64,000 nt of DNA. Source: Ornithinimicrobium avium (lineage in GTDB: Bacteria > Actinomycetota > Actinomycetes > Actinomycetales > Dermatophilaceae). The translations under genes and the position numbers were made by a program. Location: assembly GCF_003351765.1 (NCBI RefSeq), contig NZ_CP031229.1, forward strand, positions 1,736,001-1,800,000, given 5' to 3'. The notes beneath the pieces are model-generated. The model saw only the letters and a list, made by a program, of their open reading frames with translations, was not told the DNA's origin and ran no database searches. Positions 15,207 to 23,009 of the stretch are shown here, piece by piece. Position 1 is the stretch's first letter. Every line of letters begins with the position of its first letter.

Positions 15207-16436
15207 TCAGACCCCGACCCGCGAGAGCAGCACCGCGAGCGCAGCGCGCAGGCCGGTGTCCAGGGTGGGCTGGACCACGGGTGCGAAGTGGGGGCTGTGG
15301 TTGCCGTAGACCTGACCGCCGTCCAGCACCTCCTGCGGGTAACCGCCGAAGAGCCAGAAGACCGAGGGCACGCCCAGGACGGCCGCCAGGTGCCCGAAGT
15401 CCTCGCTGCCGGACAGCGGCGGGGCCAGGGTCGCCGACTCCTCACCCAGCTCGGCCTGCAGCACCGACAGGACCCGGTCGGTCTCCTCCGGGTCGTTGAT
15501 GCACTGGGGGAAGCGGTAGAGCTCCTCGATCTCCGCCGGCGGGGCGCCGGAGGCCAGGACCTCGCCGTCGACGGTGCGCCTGATGCCGTCGAGCACCAGC
15601 TGGCGGACCTCGGGCTCGAAGGTCCGCACGTTGAGGGCGAGCTCGGCACTGGCGGGGATGATGTTCTCCTTGAGCCCCGCGTGGAAGGTGCCGACGGTGA
15701 CGACCGCCATGTCGAGCGGGTTGACCGTGCGCGAGACCACCGACTGGAGGCGGGTCACGACGTGCGCGCCGAGCACGATCGGGTCGATCGAGCTGTGCGG
15801 CTGCGAGCCGTGCGCCTGCTGCCCGTGCAGGGTGATCCGCCAGGAGTCGGCCATCGCCATCGCGGTCCCGCGCGTCACGGAGACCGTGCCGGCGAGCCCG
15901 GGCATGACGTGCTGGCCGTAGACCACCTCGGGCCGCAGCGCCCGGTCCCACAGTCCGTCGTCGACCATCGCCGCGGCGCCGGCAGCGGTCTCCTCCCCCG
16001 GCTGGAGGATCAGCACGACGGTTCCCGCCCATAGGTCGCGCCGCCCGGTGAGCACCTGCGCGAGCGAGAGGGCCACGGACACGTGCGCGTCGTGGCCGCA
16101 GCCGTGCATGACCGGCACGTCGGTGCCGTCGTCGAGGGTGCCCCGCGCGGTGCTGGCGTAGTCCAGACCCGTGTCCTCCGCGATCGGCAGCCCGTCGGTG
16201 TCCGCGCGGAACGCCACGGTCGGGCCGCTGCCGTTGCGCACGATGCCGACGACGCCGGTCCCCCCGCAGCGGAAGTGCTCGATCTCCAGGGAGGTCAGCC
16301 GCTCCTCGATGAAGGCTGCGGTCTGGTGCTCCTGCATGCTGAGCTCGGGGTGGGCGTGCAGATGGACGTAGTCGGCCTCGAGACGTTCCCGGACGGCCTG
16401 CGTGATCAGTGCCTGCGTGCTTGTCGTGACGGTCAT
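15207..16436 (-). CDS. M20-family amidohydrolase (hippurate/N-acyl-amino-acid hydrolase type)
   Basis: 409 residues. AFRADTDGLPIAED, MHGCGHDAH near residue 110 and LQPGEETAAGAAAMVDDGL bear the di-metal ligands; GSEDFGHL and NHSPHFAP complete the site. HPELSMQEHQTAAFIEERL is typical of subfamily M20D. It hydrolyses N-acyl or N-carbamoyl amino acids; the precise substrate is unknown. GAAGGAA is 8 nt upstream of the ATG. Monocistronic. Confidence 0.9.
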   Translation of the reverse strand: MTVTTSTQALITQAVRERLEADYVHLHAHPELSMQEHQTAAFIEERLTSLEIEHFRCGGTGVVGIVRNGSGPTVAFRADTDGLPIAEDTGLDYASTARGTLDDGTDVPVMHGCGHDAHVSVALSLAQVLTGRRDLWAGTVVLILQPGEETAAGAAAMVDDGLWDRALRPEVVYGQHVMPGLAGTVSVTRGTAMAMADSWRITLHGQQAHGSQPHSSIDPIVLGAHVVTRLQSVVSRTVNPLDMAVVTVGTFHAGLKENIIPASAELALNVRTFEPEVRQLVLDGIRRTVDGEVLASGAPPAEIEELYRFPQCINDPEETDRVLSVLQAELGEESATLAPPLSGSEDFGHLAAVLGVPSVFWLFGGYPQEVLDGGQVYGNHSPHFAPVVQPTLDTGLRAALAVLLSRVGV

Positions 16437-16531
16437 GCGGTGCGTTCCTTCGTCTCGTTCTCGGCGGGACGGTCGAGCCGATCCAGCTCCATGTGGTCAT
16501 CCTCGCACTGCCGCGTCCTCGGCCGCAGCAC

Positions 16532-16778
16532 TCAGGCCGCGTCGGCCTGCGCCGCCGAGCCGTACCGCTGCGCCCACCTGTCCGCCACGGACCTGGACAG
16601 GTCCTGCCACGGCGGGTTGGGGTCGGCGTAGAGCCCGAACGTGCGGCCGCTGTTGCGCCACTGGTCGACGCAGCGGCGGCTCCCCCGCCTCCTCCTCCGC
16701 GACCGCCCTGTCCTCCGGCTGCGGACCGGCGTGCCCGTCCTGCGCCTGTGCGGTCCTGTCCCTGTCCTCGTCCCCCAT
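16532..16778 (-). pseudogene. Small hypothetical gene split by a frameshift
   Basis: A strong ribosome site (AGGAGAGGG, 4 nt spacer) precedes ATG 16778. The first frame gives a hydrophilic peptide (MGDEDRDRTAQAQDGHAGPQ ... AEEEAGEPP), then turns arginine/proline-rich. Another frame continues with natural sequence, CVDQWRNSGRTFGLYADPNP then SVADRWAQRYG, ending at 16532. The switch falls near 16670-16690 in a GAGGAGGAGGCGGGGGAG run, so a single-base indel (mutation, sequencing error or slippage) is likely. No family recognised. TAGCGT at 16832-16827 is a possible -10. Confidence 0.5.
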
Positions 16779-16877
16779 CGGTCCCTCTCCTCCCTGGCCC
16801 GGGCCCTCCCCCGGCTCGTGCCGACCACGCTAGGACCGCGCACCGACAGACCCGGGGTCGCCGTCCCCGGCCAGGAC

Positions 16878-16891
16878 TGCTCCGCGGAGCA
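16878..16891 (-). terminator. TGCTCCGCGGAGCA palindrome after the MaoC gene
   Basis: A perfect 14-bp palindrome starting 4 nt after the stop codon of the MaoC gene. The same core occurs downstream of two other minus-strand genes (32209-32246, 45578-45607), so it looks like a shared terminator or repeat element. Confidence 0.45.
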
Positions 16892-16894
16892 CGG

Positions 16895-17413
16895 CTAGCG
16901 CGCGGGTCGGACTGCCACCAGGTTCATCACCTTCTGGGAGAGCACGAGCTCGTCGTCCTGGTTGAACAGCTCGGCGAGCGTGACCACCAGCCCCCGGTCG
17001 GGCTTGGAGCGGGACGGGCGCGTCCGCAGCGTCTCGACCCGCAGTCGCAGCTCGTCGCCGGGCCGGACCGGTCGCGTCCACCGCACCTCGTCCACCCCCG
17101 GGGAGGCCAGCGACCCGCAGTGGGTCAGGTAGTGGTCGGCGTAGAGCCGCATGAACACCCCGATCGTCTGGATGCCGCTGGCGATCAGTCCCTGGAAGGG
17201 GCCGGTGGCCGCCCACGCCGGGTCGGTGTGGATGCGCTGCGGGTCGTAGTCGCGGGCGAAGGCGACGATCTCCTCCTCGGAGAGGGCGATCGTGCCGTAG
17301 GTGCGCACGTCCCCCTCGGTGTAGTCCTCGAACCACCGGTCGGCGACCGGGGTGGTGAAGTCCTCGGAGAGCGGGCGGGTCGCGGCCCAGGCGTCGGTCG
17401 GCATGTGCCCCAT
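16895..17413 (-). CDS. MaoC-like (R)-specific hydratase
   Basis: 172 residues, a single hot-dog domain. ARDYDPQRIHTDPAWA carries the catalytic Asp and His of the R-hydratase motif, and GLIASGIQTIGVFMRL continues it. VRWTRPVRPGDELRLRVET is the conserved second half. It would hydrate enoyl-CoA or act on a related thioester. An alternative start at the second ATG (17404) fits a leaderless promoter (CAGGAT plus 7 nt). It is divergent from the gene at 17451, with no operon partner. Confidence 0.87.
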   Translation of the reverse strand: MGHMPTDAWAATRPLSEDFTTPVADRWFEDYTEGDVRTYGTIALSEEEIVAFARDYDPQRIHTDPAWAATGPFQGLIASGIQTIGVFMRLYADHYLTHCGSLASPGVDEVRWTRPVRPGDELRLRVETLRTRPSRSKPDRGLVVTLAELFNQDDELVLSQKVMNLVAVRPAR

Positions 17414-17436
17414 CCTGCCAAGAGGCCCGCGCGATC

Positions 17437-17442
17437 TACGCT
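17437..17442 (+). promoter_or_regulatory. Leaderless-type -10 element for the gene at 17451
   Basis: TACGCT followed by 8 nt and GTG. No ribosome site precedes the GTG. Confidence 0.45.
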
Positions 17443-17450
17443 GGGTGCCC

Positions 17451-18314
17451 GTGGAGGTCCTCCAGGAGCAGGTATGGCGTGCCCTCGCCGCCGCGCACTC
17501 CGCCGCCGTCGAGCAGCGCTCCGCCGGCCGGCTCGCCCGTCGCGTGGAGGGACGCAGGCACCCGGTCGACGACTTCCTCTGGGAGTACTACCCGTTCCGT
17601 CCCGCCCAGCTCGCCCGCTGGCACCCCGGCCCCCGCACCGGGCTGGAGGGCGCGGAGGAGCGCGCGGGCTGGCGCTTCTACACGGTGACCGGCGGCACCG
17701 CATACCTGGACGCGGAGCGGTTCGCGCAGGAGCGCGGGCGGACGATCACCTTCGTGCGGGACCTGCTCCGCGCGACCCTGTCGCGGCCCGGGCGGTTCGG
17801 CTGCTTCGGGCTGCACGAGTGGGCGATGGTCTACCGCGCCGGCGAGGACGGGCTGCGCCACCAGGGGTGGCCGTTGCGGCTCGGGCGCGAAGGGACGGAC
17901 GCGGTCGTGGAGTCGCACACGGTGGCCTGCTCGCACTTCGACGCCTTCCGCTTCTTCACCCCGGACGCTGCTGCGCGCAACACCCTGTCGCCGACGCGCG
18001 AGGGACAGGTGGCCACCGAGCAGCCCGGCTGCCTGCACGCCGCGATGGACCTCTACAAGTGGGCGTTCAAGCTCAGCCCGGCCGTGCCCGGCGATCTCAC
18101 CCTGCGCGCCTTCGAGCTGGCCAGGGAGGTGCGGGAGCTGGACATGAGGGCGGCGCCCTACGACCTGCGGGAGCTGGGCTACCAGCCGGTGCGGATCGAG
18201 ACGGCCGAGGGCAAGGCCGAGTACGTCGCCGCCCAGCGCGCGTTCACGGTGCGGTCCAACGCGCTGCGCCGAGAGCTGCTGGACGTGCTCGACAGGCTGA
18301 CGCCGGCGCCCTGA
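17451..18314 (+). CDS. Conserved actinobacterial protein, often labelled 3-methyladenine DNA glycosylase
   Basis: 287 residues with a well-conserved actinobacterial pattern: HPVDDFLWEYYPFRPAQLARWHPG, LHEWAMVYR, SHTVACSHFDAFRFFTP and PGCLHAAMDLYKWAFKL. From memory, databases name this family 3-methyladenine DNA glycosylase. I see no helix-hairpin-helix or AlkA/Tag-like catalytic motif, so that label is doubtful. The repeated His, Cys and Asp residues suggest a metal or redox site. Function should be treated as unknown. Convergent with ilvE. Confidence 0.72.
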   Translation: MEVLQEQVWRALAAAHSAAVEQRSAGRLARRVEGRRHPVDDFLWEYYPFRPAQLARWHPGPRTGLEGAEERAGWRFYTVTGGTAYLDAERFAQERGRTITFVRDLLRATLSRPGRFGCFGLHEWAMVYRAGEDGLRHQGWPLRLGREGTDAVVESHTVACSHFDAFRFFTPDAAARNTLSPTREGQVATEQPGCLHAAMDLYKWAFKLSPAVPGDLTLRAFELAREVRELDMRAAPYDLRELGYQPVRIETAEGKAEYVAAQRAFTVRSNALRRELLDVLDRLTPAP

Positions 18315-18332
18315 GCGTCCCGGCGCCCTCCC

Positions 18333-19433
18333 TCAGACCAGCTGGTACATCCAGCCGTGCCGGTCCTCGGCGCGGCCGTACTGGATGTCGAGCAGCTCCT
18401 CGCGCAGCGACATCGTCAGCTCGTGGGTGCCGGGCATCGCCACCTCGCCGCCGTTCCAGGCCAGGCGCCCCACGGGCGTGATGACGGCCGCGGTGCCGCA
18501 GGCGAAGACCTCGCTGATCTCCCCGCTGGCCGCACCCTCGCGCCACTCGTCGATCGTGAACCGACGCTCCTCGACCTGCAGCCCCCGCTCGCGGGCGAGC
18601 TCCAGCAGCGAGGACCGGGTGACGCCCGGCAGGATGGTGCCGGTCAGCTCGGGGGTGACGATGCGACCGTCGGCGTGGACGAAGAACAGGTTCATGCCGC
18701 CGAGCTCCTCGACGTAGCGGCGCTCCACGGCGTCGAGGAAGACGACCTGGTCGCAGCCGTTCTCGATCCCCTCGGCCTGCGAGGCGAGCGAGGCGGCGTA
18801 GTTGCCGCCGCACTTGGCCTCGCCGGTCCCGCCGGCCGCGGCGCGCACGTAGAGCTCGCTGACCCACAGGCTCACCGGCTTCAGACCGCCGGTGAAGTAG
18901 GCGCCGGCCGGGGAGGCGATCACCGAGAACAGCACCCTGTTGCTGGGCCGCACGCCGAGCGCCTCCTCGGTGGCGATCATGAACGGACGGATGTAGAGCG
19001 AGGTCTCCCCCGAGTCGGCCGAGGGCACCCACGCCTGGTCGATGGCGACGAGCTCCTTGACGGCGTCGAGGAACATCGTCGGCGGCAGCTCGGGCAGCGC
19101 CAGCCGGCGGGCCGAGTTGTTGAGGCGCTCGGCGTTGCGCTCGGGACGGAAGGTCCACACCGACCCGTCCGCGTGCCGGTAGGCCTTCATGCCCTCGAAG
19201 ATCTCCTGACCGTAGTGGAACACCGCGGCGGAGGGGTCGAGCTGCAGGGGGCCGTAGGGCACGACGCGCGGGTCGTGCCAGCCCTCGCCCCTGCCCCAGT
19301 CGATCATCGCCATGTGGTCGGTGAAGTGCGAGCCGAAGCCCGGGTCCTGCAGGACCGTGGTGATCTGCTCGGGCGTGGCGCGGTCAGCGTTCTCGGTGAC
19401 GGCGAAGGACGTGGACGACGGCGTCATGGTCAT
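18333..19433 (-). CDS. ilvE: Branched-chain-amino-acid aminotransferase
   Basis: 366 residues, fold-type IV PLP enzyme. FHYGQEIFEGMKAYRHADG, the PLP lysine K207 in GEAKCGGNYAAS, EELGGMNLFFV, and ITPVGRLAWNG match class-II (long) IlvE. It catalyses the last step of Leu/Ile/Val synthesis and the first of their breakdown. The ATG lies 6 nt after TACCCT, so it has its own leaderless promoter even though a KARI-like gene ends only 17 bp upstream on the same strand. Confidence 0.96.
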   Translation of the reverse strand: MTMTPSSTSFAVTENADRATPEQITTVLQDPGFGSHFTDHMAMIDWGRGEGWHDPRVVPYGPLQLDPSAAVFHYGQEIFEGMKAYRHADGSVWTFRPERNAERLNNSARRLALPELPPTMFLDAVKELVAIDQAWVPSADSGETSLYIRPFMIATEEALGVRPSNRVLFSVIASPAGAYFTGGLKPVSLWVSELYVRAAAGGTGEAKCGGNYAASLASQAEGIENGCDQVVFLDAVERRYVEELGGMNLFFVHADGRIVTPELTGTILPGVTRSSLLELARERGLQVEERRFTIDEWREGAASGEISEVFACGTAAVITPVGRLAWNGGEVAMPGTHELTMSLREELLDIQYGRAEDRHGWMYQLV

Positions 19434-19439
19434 GGGGTC

Positions 19440-19445
19440 AGGGTA
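19440..19445 (-). promoter_or_regulatory. Leaderless-type -10 element of ilvE
   Basis: TACCCT, 6 nt (gacccc), ATG. The box lies within 6 bp of the stop codon of the preceding KARI-like gene. Confidence 0.55.
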
Positions 19446-19450
19446 TGCCG

Positions 19451-20332
19451 TCACCTGATCCAGCTCATCATCGACCGGACCCGCCGCCCCACGTGCTCCA
19501 GGGGGTGCGCGGCACGCTGGGCCGCGCGCCGGCTCCGCGCCCCTTCCGCGGGCTCGGTGCCGGGCCGGGCGTCGGGACCGTACTGGGTGGCGAGGCCGGC
19601 CTGGTAGATCTGGTCGACCCGCGTCTTGAGGTCGTGCACGACCGCGAGGTAGGCGACCTCCTCCTCGACGCCGCGGTCGACGAGCGTCTCGAAGGCCTTC
19701 TCGACGCTGGTGCGGAGCGGGGCGAAGACGTGCGACTCCGCATACTGCCGCGCCTCCGCCTCGTGGTCCAGGGTGGTGACGATCGCCCCGGAGCGCAGGG
19801 ACCCCATGGCTGCCGCGTATGCGGTCAGGGTCGCCCAGGCGGCGCCGCTCTCGTCGCGCGCCACCGCCACCAGCGCCGGGCTCCCGCGGCCGTCGAGATA
19901 CTCCTCCCGCACGCGGTCGCCGTCCCCGACGCACCGGAGCATCGCGAGGTCGACGCCGTCCGGCACGCTCAACCGTCCGGTGCGCACGGGCTCGCCGCCG
20001 GTGACCACGACCAGGTCGCCCGGCTCGGTGTGCTCGAGCAGGAGCCGCTGCACCATCTCCAGGTCGTGCTCCCCGTGGCCGAGCGCGCCCACCGGGACCA
20101 GCACGATGTCGCACCGGGAGACGGCCTCCTCCGGGGTCGAGACAGCCAGCCCCTCCGTCTCTGCGCGGGCCGCGCCCCGGCCGTCGGGGCTGGTGCCGAT
20201 CCAGACGTCGACGCCGCTGTCGCGCAGGTTGAGCGCGTGCGCGGCGGCCACGGCGTCGAACCCCAGGACCGCGACCTGGCGGTCCTGCAGCAGCGTCAGG
20301 TCGGCCGACTCCGGGTCGAGGACGGTGGTCAT
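19451..20332 (-). CDS. Ketol-acid reductoisomerase-like protein with degenerate active site
   Basis: 293 residues. The N-terminus LQDRQVAVLGFDAVAAAHALNLRDSGVDVWIG aligns with IlvC (VAVIGYGSQGHAHALNLRDSG), and RGVEEEVAYLAVVHDLKTRVDQIYQAGL aligns with the KARI C-terminal helices. Key residues are changed. The NADPH loop GYGSQG is GFDAVA, the metal-binding DLxGEQ stretch has no counterpart (EARQYAESHVF), and the ESLHE ligands are AVVHD. It is therefore unlikely to be a KARI enzyme. It sits directly upstream of ilvE, so a regulatory or different redox role linked to branched-chain metabolism is possible. ATG is 6 nt after TAGGCT. Confidence 0.75.
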   Translation of the reverse strand: MTTVLDPESADLTLLQDRQVAVLGFDAVAAAHALNLRDSGVDVWIGTSPDGRGAARAETEGLAVSTPEEAVSRCDIVLVPVGALGHGEHDLEMVQRLLLEHTEPGDLVVVTGGEPVRTGRLSVPDGVDLAMLRCVGDGDRVREEYLDGRGSPALVAVARDESGAAWATLTAYAAAMGSLRSGAIVTTLDHEAEARQYAESHVFAPLRTSVEKAFETLVDRGVEEEVAYLAVVHDLKTRVDQIYQAGLATQYGPDARPGTEPAEGARSRRAAQRAAHPLEHVGRRVRSMMSWIR

Positions 20333-20338
20333 GGCACC

Positions 20339-20344
20339 AGCCTA
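20339..20344 (-). promoter_or_regulatory. Leaderless-type -10 element of the KARI-like gene
   Basis: TAGGCT, 6 nt (ggtgcc), ATG on the minus strand. Confidence 0.5.
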
Positions 20345-20372
20345 CGGCGCGGGCGGCGCGGCACCCACGGGG

Positions 20373-21170
20373 TCAGCGCAGGAAGAGCCTGCGCAGCCGC
20401 ACGGTCGTCAGCCACAGGCCGGCCGCGGTCATGACCAGGAAGTAGCCGACGTGGACGAGCGTCATACCCGTCAGGTAGCCGACCGAGAGCTGGCGCATGA
20501 GCTCCACGGCGTGCCACAGCGGCATCGCCATGACGACCCACTGGATCGGATCGGGGTAGACCGAGATCGGGTAGAGCGTGGCCGAGAAGAGGAACATCGG
20601 CAGCAGCGCGAAGTTGATGAGGTCCATCTGCTGGAAGGAGGTCATGTAGCTGGTGATCCCCATCCCCAGGGCCGCGAAGCCGAAGGCGACCAGCACCGCC
20701 ACCGGGACCATCGCCAGCGCCCACCAGGAGGTGACCAGGCCCATCACGGCGAGCACGCCCAGGAAGCCCAGGGCGTAGATGAAGCCGCGGAAGAGCGCCA
20801 TCAGGATCTCCCCGAGGGCCACGTCCAGCGGGCCCAGGGAGGTCTGCAGCATGGCCTGGTAGAGCTTGGCGAAGCGCAGCTTGAAGAACACGTTCCACGT
20901 CGAGTCGTAGATCGCGCCGTTCATCGCCGAGGTGGCCAGGAGAGCCGGGGCGATGTAGGCGGCGTACGTCGTGGGCTGCCCTCCGGGGCCCTCGACCTGG
21001 CCGACCAGTCCGCCCATGCCCACGCCCATCGCGACCAGGTAGAAGACCGGCTCGAAGAAGCCGGAGACCAGGATCATCCAGTTCTGGTTCTTGATGACCG
21101 TGAAGCCGCGCTCGAGGACGGCGCGCACGTTGCCCGAGGACAGGGCCCGCAGGGACATGGGGGCGGTCAC
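20373..21170 (-). CDS. ABC-2 type transporter permease
   Basis: 265 residues with six hydrophobic spans (such as MILVSGFFEPVFYLVAMGVG and FALLPMFLFSATLYPISVYP). The FLFSATLYP stretch is typical of NodJ/DrrB-like ABC-2 permeases. Start GTG overlaps the stop of the preceding permease (GTGA); an ATG 4 codons downstream is an alternative. It is the last gene of a three-gene exporter operon. The substrate is not inferable; drug, lipid or polysaccharide exporters all use this design. Confidence 0.88.
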   Translation of the reverse strand: MTAPMSLRALSSGNVRAVLERGFTVIKNQNWMILVSGFFEPVFYLVAMGVGMGGLVGQVEGPGGQPTTYAAYIAPALLATSAMNGAIYDSTWNVFFKLRFAKLYQAMLQTSLGPLDVALGEILMALFRGFIYALGFLGVLAVMGLVTSWWALAMVPVAVLVAFGFAALGMGITSYMTSFQQMDLINFALLPMFLFSATLYPISVYPDPIQWVVMAMPLWHAVELMRQLSVGYLTGMTLVHVGYFLVMTAAGLWLTTVRLRRLFLR

Positions 21171-22039
21171 GAGTGCAGCCTCCGGGTGTAGGAGCGGACG
21201 GCGAGCAGGAGCCCGGCGACGGTGCACAGGACCAGGAACCCGAGGTGGACCGCGAGCATCGTCGGGCTCAGCGGGGCGCCGTAGCTGGCCAGGCGGGCCA
21301 GCTCGGTGCCGTGCCAGACCGGCGAGACCCAGCCGATCCAGTGCAGGTAGGTCGGCATCGCCGAGAGCGGGAAGAAGGTGCCGGCGAAGAGGAACATCGG
21401 CATCACCACGAAGCGCTGGATGAAGCTGAACTGGAAGCCCTCGTCGGTGAGCGTCGAGGCGTAGGCCTGCAGCGGCGCCCCGAACGCGGTGGCGGTCAGC
21501 ACGCCGACCGGCACCACCAGCCAGGACTGCCACCACGGCGCGGTGGTCGCGCCGAAGACCAGCATCACCGCCCAGAAGATCAGCGACTGCACCACGAAGC
21601 GGATGACGACGGCGACCAGGTGGCCCAGCGCGATCTGCCCCGGCTCCAGGGCGCTGGCCGCCGGGCCGTAGTAGAGCCGCTGCCACTTGAAGCCGGACAT
21701 GACCGGGTAGGTCATCTCGCCGGAGACCGACATCACCACCGTGGAGACCAGCAGCGCCGGCGCGACGAAGGTCAGGTAGTCCACCCCGCCCACCGAGCCG
21801 GCGCCGGAGTCCACGAGCGTGCCCAGGCCGATGCCCATGGCGACCATGTAGAGGACCGGCTGGCCCGCGGCATACAGCATGATCGGCCAGAAGTAGGCGC
21901 GCATGCCGCGCAGGACGGTCTCGGCGTAGTACCAGACGCCGAGTGCGCGGGCGCGCGCCGCCATCACGGTGTGCGAGGGTGCCGACCCGGAGGAGGCGAG
22001 GGCGTGGGCGTCGACGCCCTCCCGCGTGCGGTCAGTCAA
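21167..22039 (-). CDS. ABC-2 type transporter permease
   Basis: 290 residues, six hydrophobic spans, homologous to the next permease (both have VLYMVAMGIG-like and PMFLFAGTFFPLS segments). The frame opens at TTG 22039, which has GGGAGG 7 nt upstream and overlaps the ATPase stop. An internal ATG (MAARARALGV) is a less supported start. The two permeases form a heterodimer with the ATPase encoded upstream. Confidence 0.87.
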   Translation of the reverse strand: MTDRTREGVDAHALASSGSAPSHTVMAARARALGVWYYAETVLRGMRAYFWPIMLYAAGQPVLYMVAMGIGLGTLVDSGAGSVGGVDYLTFVAPALLVSTVVMSVSGEMTYPVMSGFKWQRLYYGPAASALEPGQIALGHLVAVVIRFVVQSLIFWAVMLVFGATTAPWWQSWLVVPVGVLTATAFGAPLQAYASTLTDEGFQFSFIQRFVVMPMFLFAGTFFPLSAMPTYLHWIGWVSPVWHGTELARLASYGAPLSPTMLAVHLGFLVLCTVAGLLLAVRSYTRRLHS

Positions 22040-22958
22040 CGAGGGACCTCCCGGTCAGCCGGAGGAAGACGTCCTCCAGGGAGGAGCGGCGCACCAGGGA
22101 GGTGACCGGTCGCAGCCCGCGCCGGCCGACCTCCTCCAGGGCCGCCTCGCCGTCGTCGGCGTAGATGAGGATCCGGTCGGGCAGCACCTCGTTGCGGGCC
22201 CCCACGCCCTCGAGCTGGTCGACGACCTGGGCGTTGCGGTCGGAGCCGAAGCGCAGCTCGACGACCTCCCGGGTGGAGTGCTCGCGGATCAGCTCGCGCG
22301 GGGTGCCCTGCGCCATGATGGCGCCGTGGTCGACCACGATCAGCCGGTCGCACAGCTGCTCGGCCTCGTCCATGAAGTGGGTGGTGACGACCAGGGTGGT
22401 GCCGGCCTCCTTGAGCCGGAAGAGCCGGTCCCACAGGATGTGCCTGGCCTGAGGGTCAAGGCCCGTGGTGGGCTCGTCGAGGAGGAGGATCTTGGGCTCG
22501 TTGACCAGGCCGCGGGCGATGGTGAGGCGCCTTTTCATGCCGCCGGAGAGGTTGCCGACCTTCTCCCCCGCCTTGGCCTCGAGCTGGGCGAAGGCGAGCA
22601 GCTCCTCGGACCTGGGCAGCAGGTAGGAGCGCGGCAGGCCGAAGTAGCGGCCGTACATGACGATGTTCTCCCGGACCCTCAGCTCCTCGTCGAGGTTGTC
22701 CTGCTGCGGCACCACGCCCAGGTGCGCCCGGACCTCGGGGCCGCGGTCGGCCGGGTCCATGTCCAGCACGCTCAGCTCGCCGCCGGTGCGGTCCAGGGTG
22801 CCGCCGATCATCCGCATCGTCGTCGACTTGCCGGCCCCGTTGGGGCCGAGCAGCCCGAAGCTCTCCCCCGGCGCCACCTCGAAGTCGATGCCGTCCACGG
22901 CGGCGAAGTCGCCGTACATCTTGCGCAGGCCCCGTGCCCTGATCACCGGTCTCGTCAC
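22032..22958 (-). CDS. ABC transporter ATP-binding protein (DrrA/NodI type)
   Basis: 308 residues. Walker A GPNGAGKST near residue 38, Q-loop PQQDNLDEELRV, signature LSGGM, Walker B ILLLDEP and the H-loop THFMDEAE are all intact. The C-terminal extension after residue 220 is typical of exporter ATPases of the DrrA/NodI/CcmA group. First gene of an operon with two ABC-2 permeases. GTG start, 8 nt after TAGAGT. Confidence 0.93.
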   Translation of the reverse strand: MTRPVIRARGLRKMYGDFAAVDGIDFEVAPGESFGLLGPNGAGKSTTMRMIGGTLDRTGGELSVLDMDPADRGPEVRAHLGVVPQQDNLDEELRVRENIVMYGRYFGLPRSYLLPRSEELLAFAQLEAKAGEKVGNLSGGMKRRLTIARGLVNEPKILLLDEPTTGLDPQARHILWDRLFRLKEAGTTLVVTTHFMDEAEQLCDRLIVVDHGAIMAQGTPRELIREHSTREVVELRFGSDRNAQVVDQLEGVGARNEVLPDRILIYADDGEAALEEVGRRGLRPVTSLVRRSSLEDVFLRLTGRSLVD

Positions 22959-22966
22959 GTCGGAGC

Positions 22967-22972
22967 ACTCTA
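22967..22972 (-). promoter_or_regulatory. Leaderless-type -10 element of the ABC operon
   Basis: TAGAGT, 8 nt, GTG on the minus strand. Confidence 0.5.
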
Positions 22973-22985
22973 CGTCGCAGGTCCG

Positions 22986-23003
22986 AGGACCCCAAAGGGT
23001 CCT
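22986..23003 (-). terminator. Hairpin after endonuclease IV gene
   Basis: AGGACCC-CAAA-GGGTCCT, a perfect 7-bp stem with a 4-nt loop, 6 nt beyond the stop of the nfo gene and upstream of the ABC operon promoter. Confidence 0.6.
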
Positions 23004-23009
23004 GCCGTC

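Noticed and set aside
20339..20344. TAGGCT and similar boxes as ribosome sites or chance
   Set aside because: They are pyrimidine-containing and cannot pair with the 16S tail; fixed 6-8 nt spacing to starts argues for -10 boxes instead.
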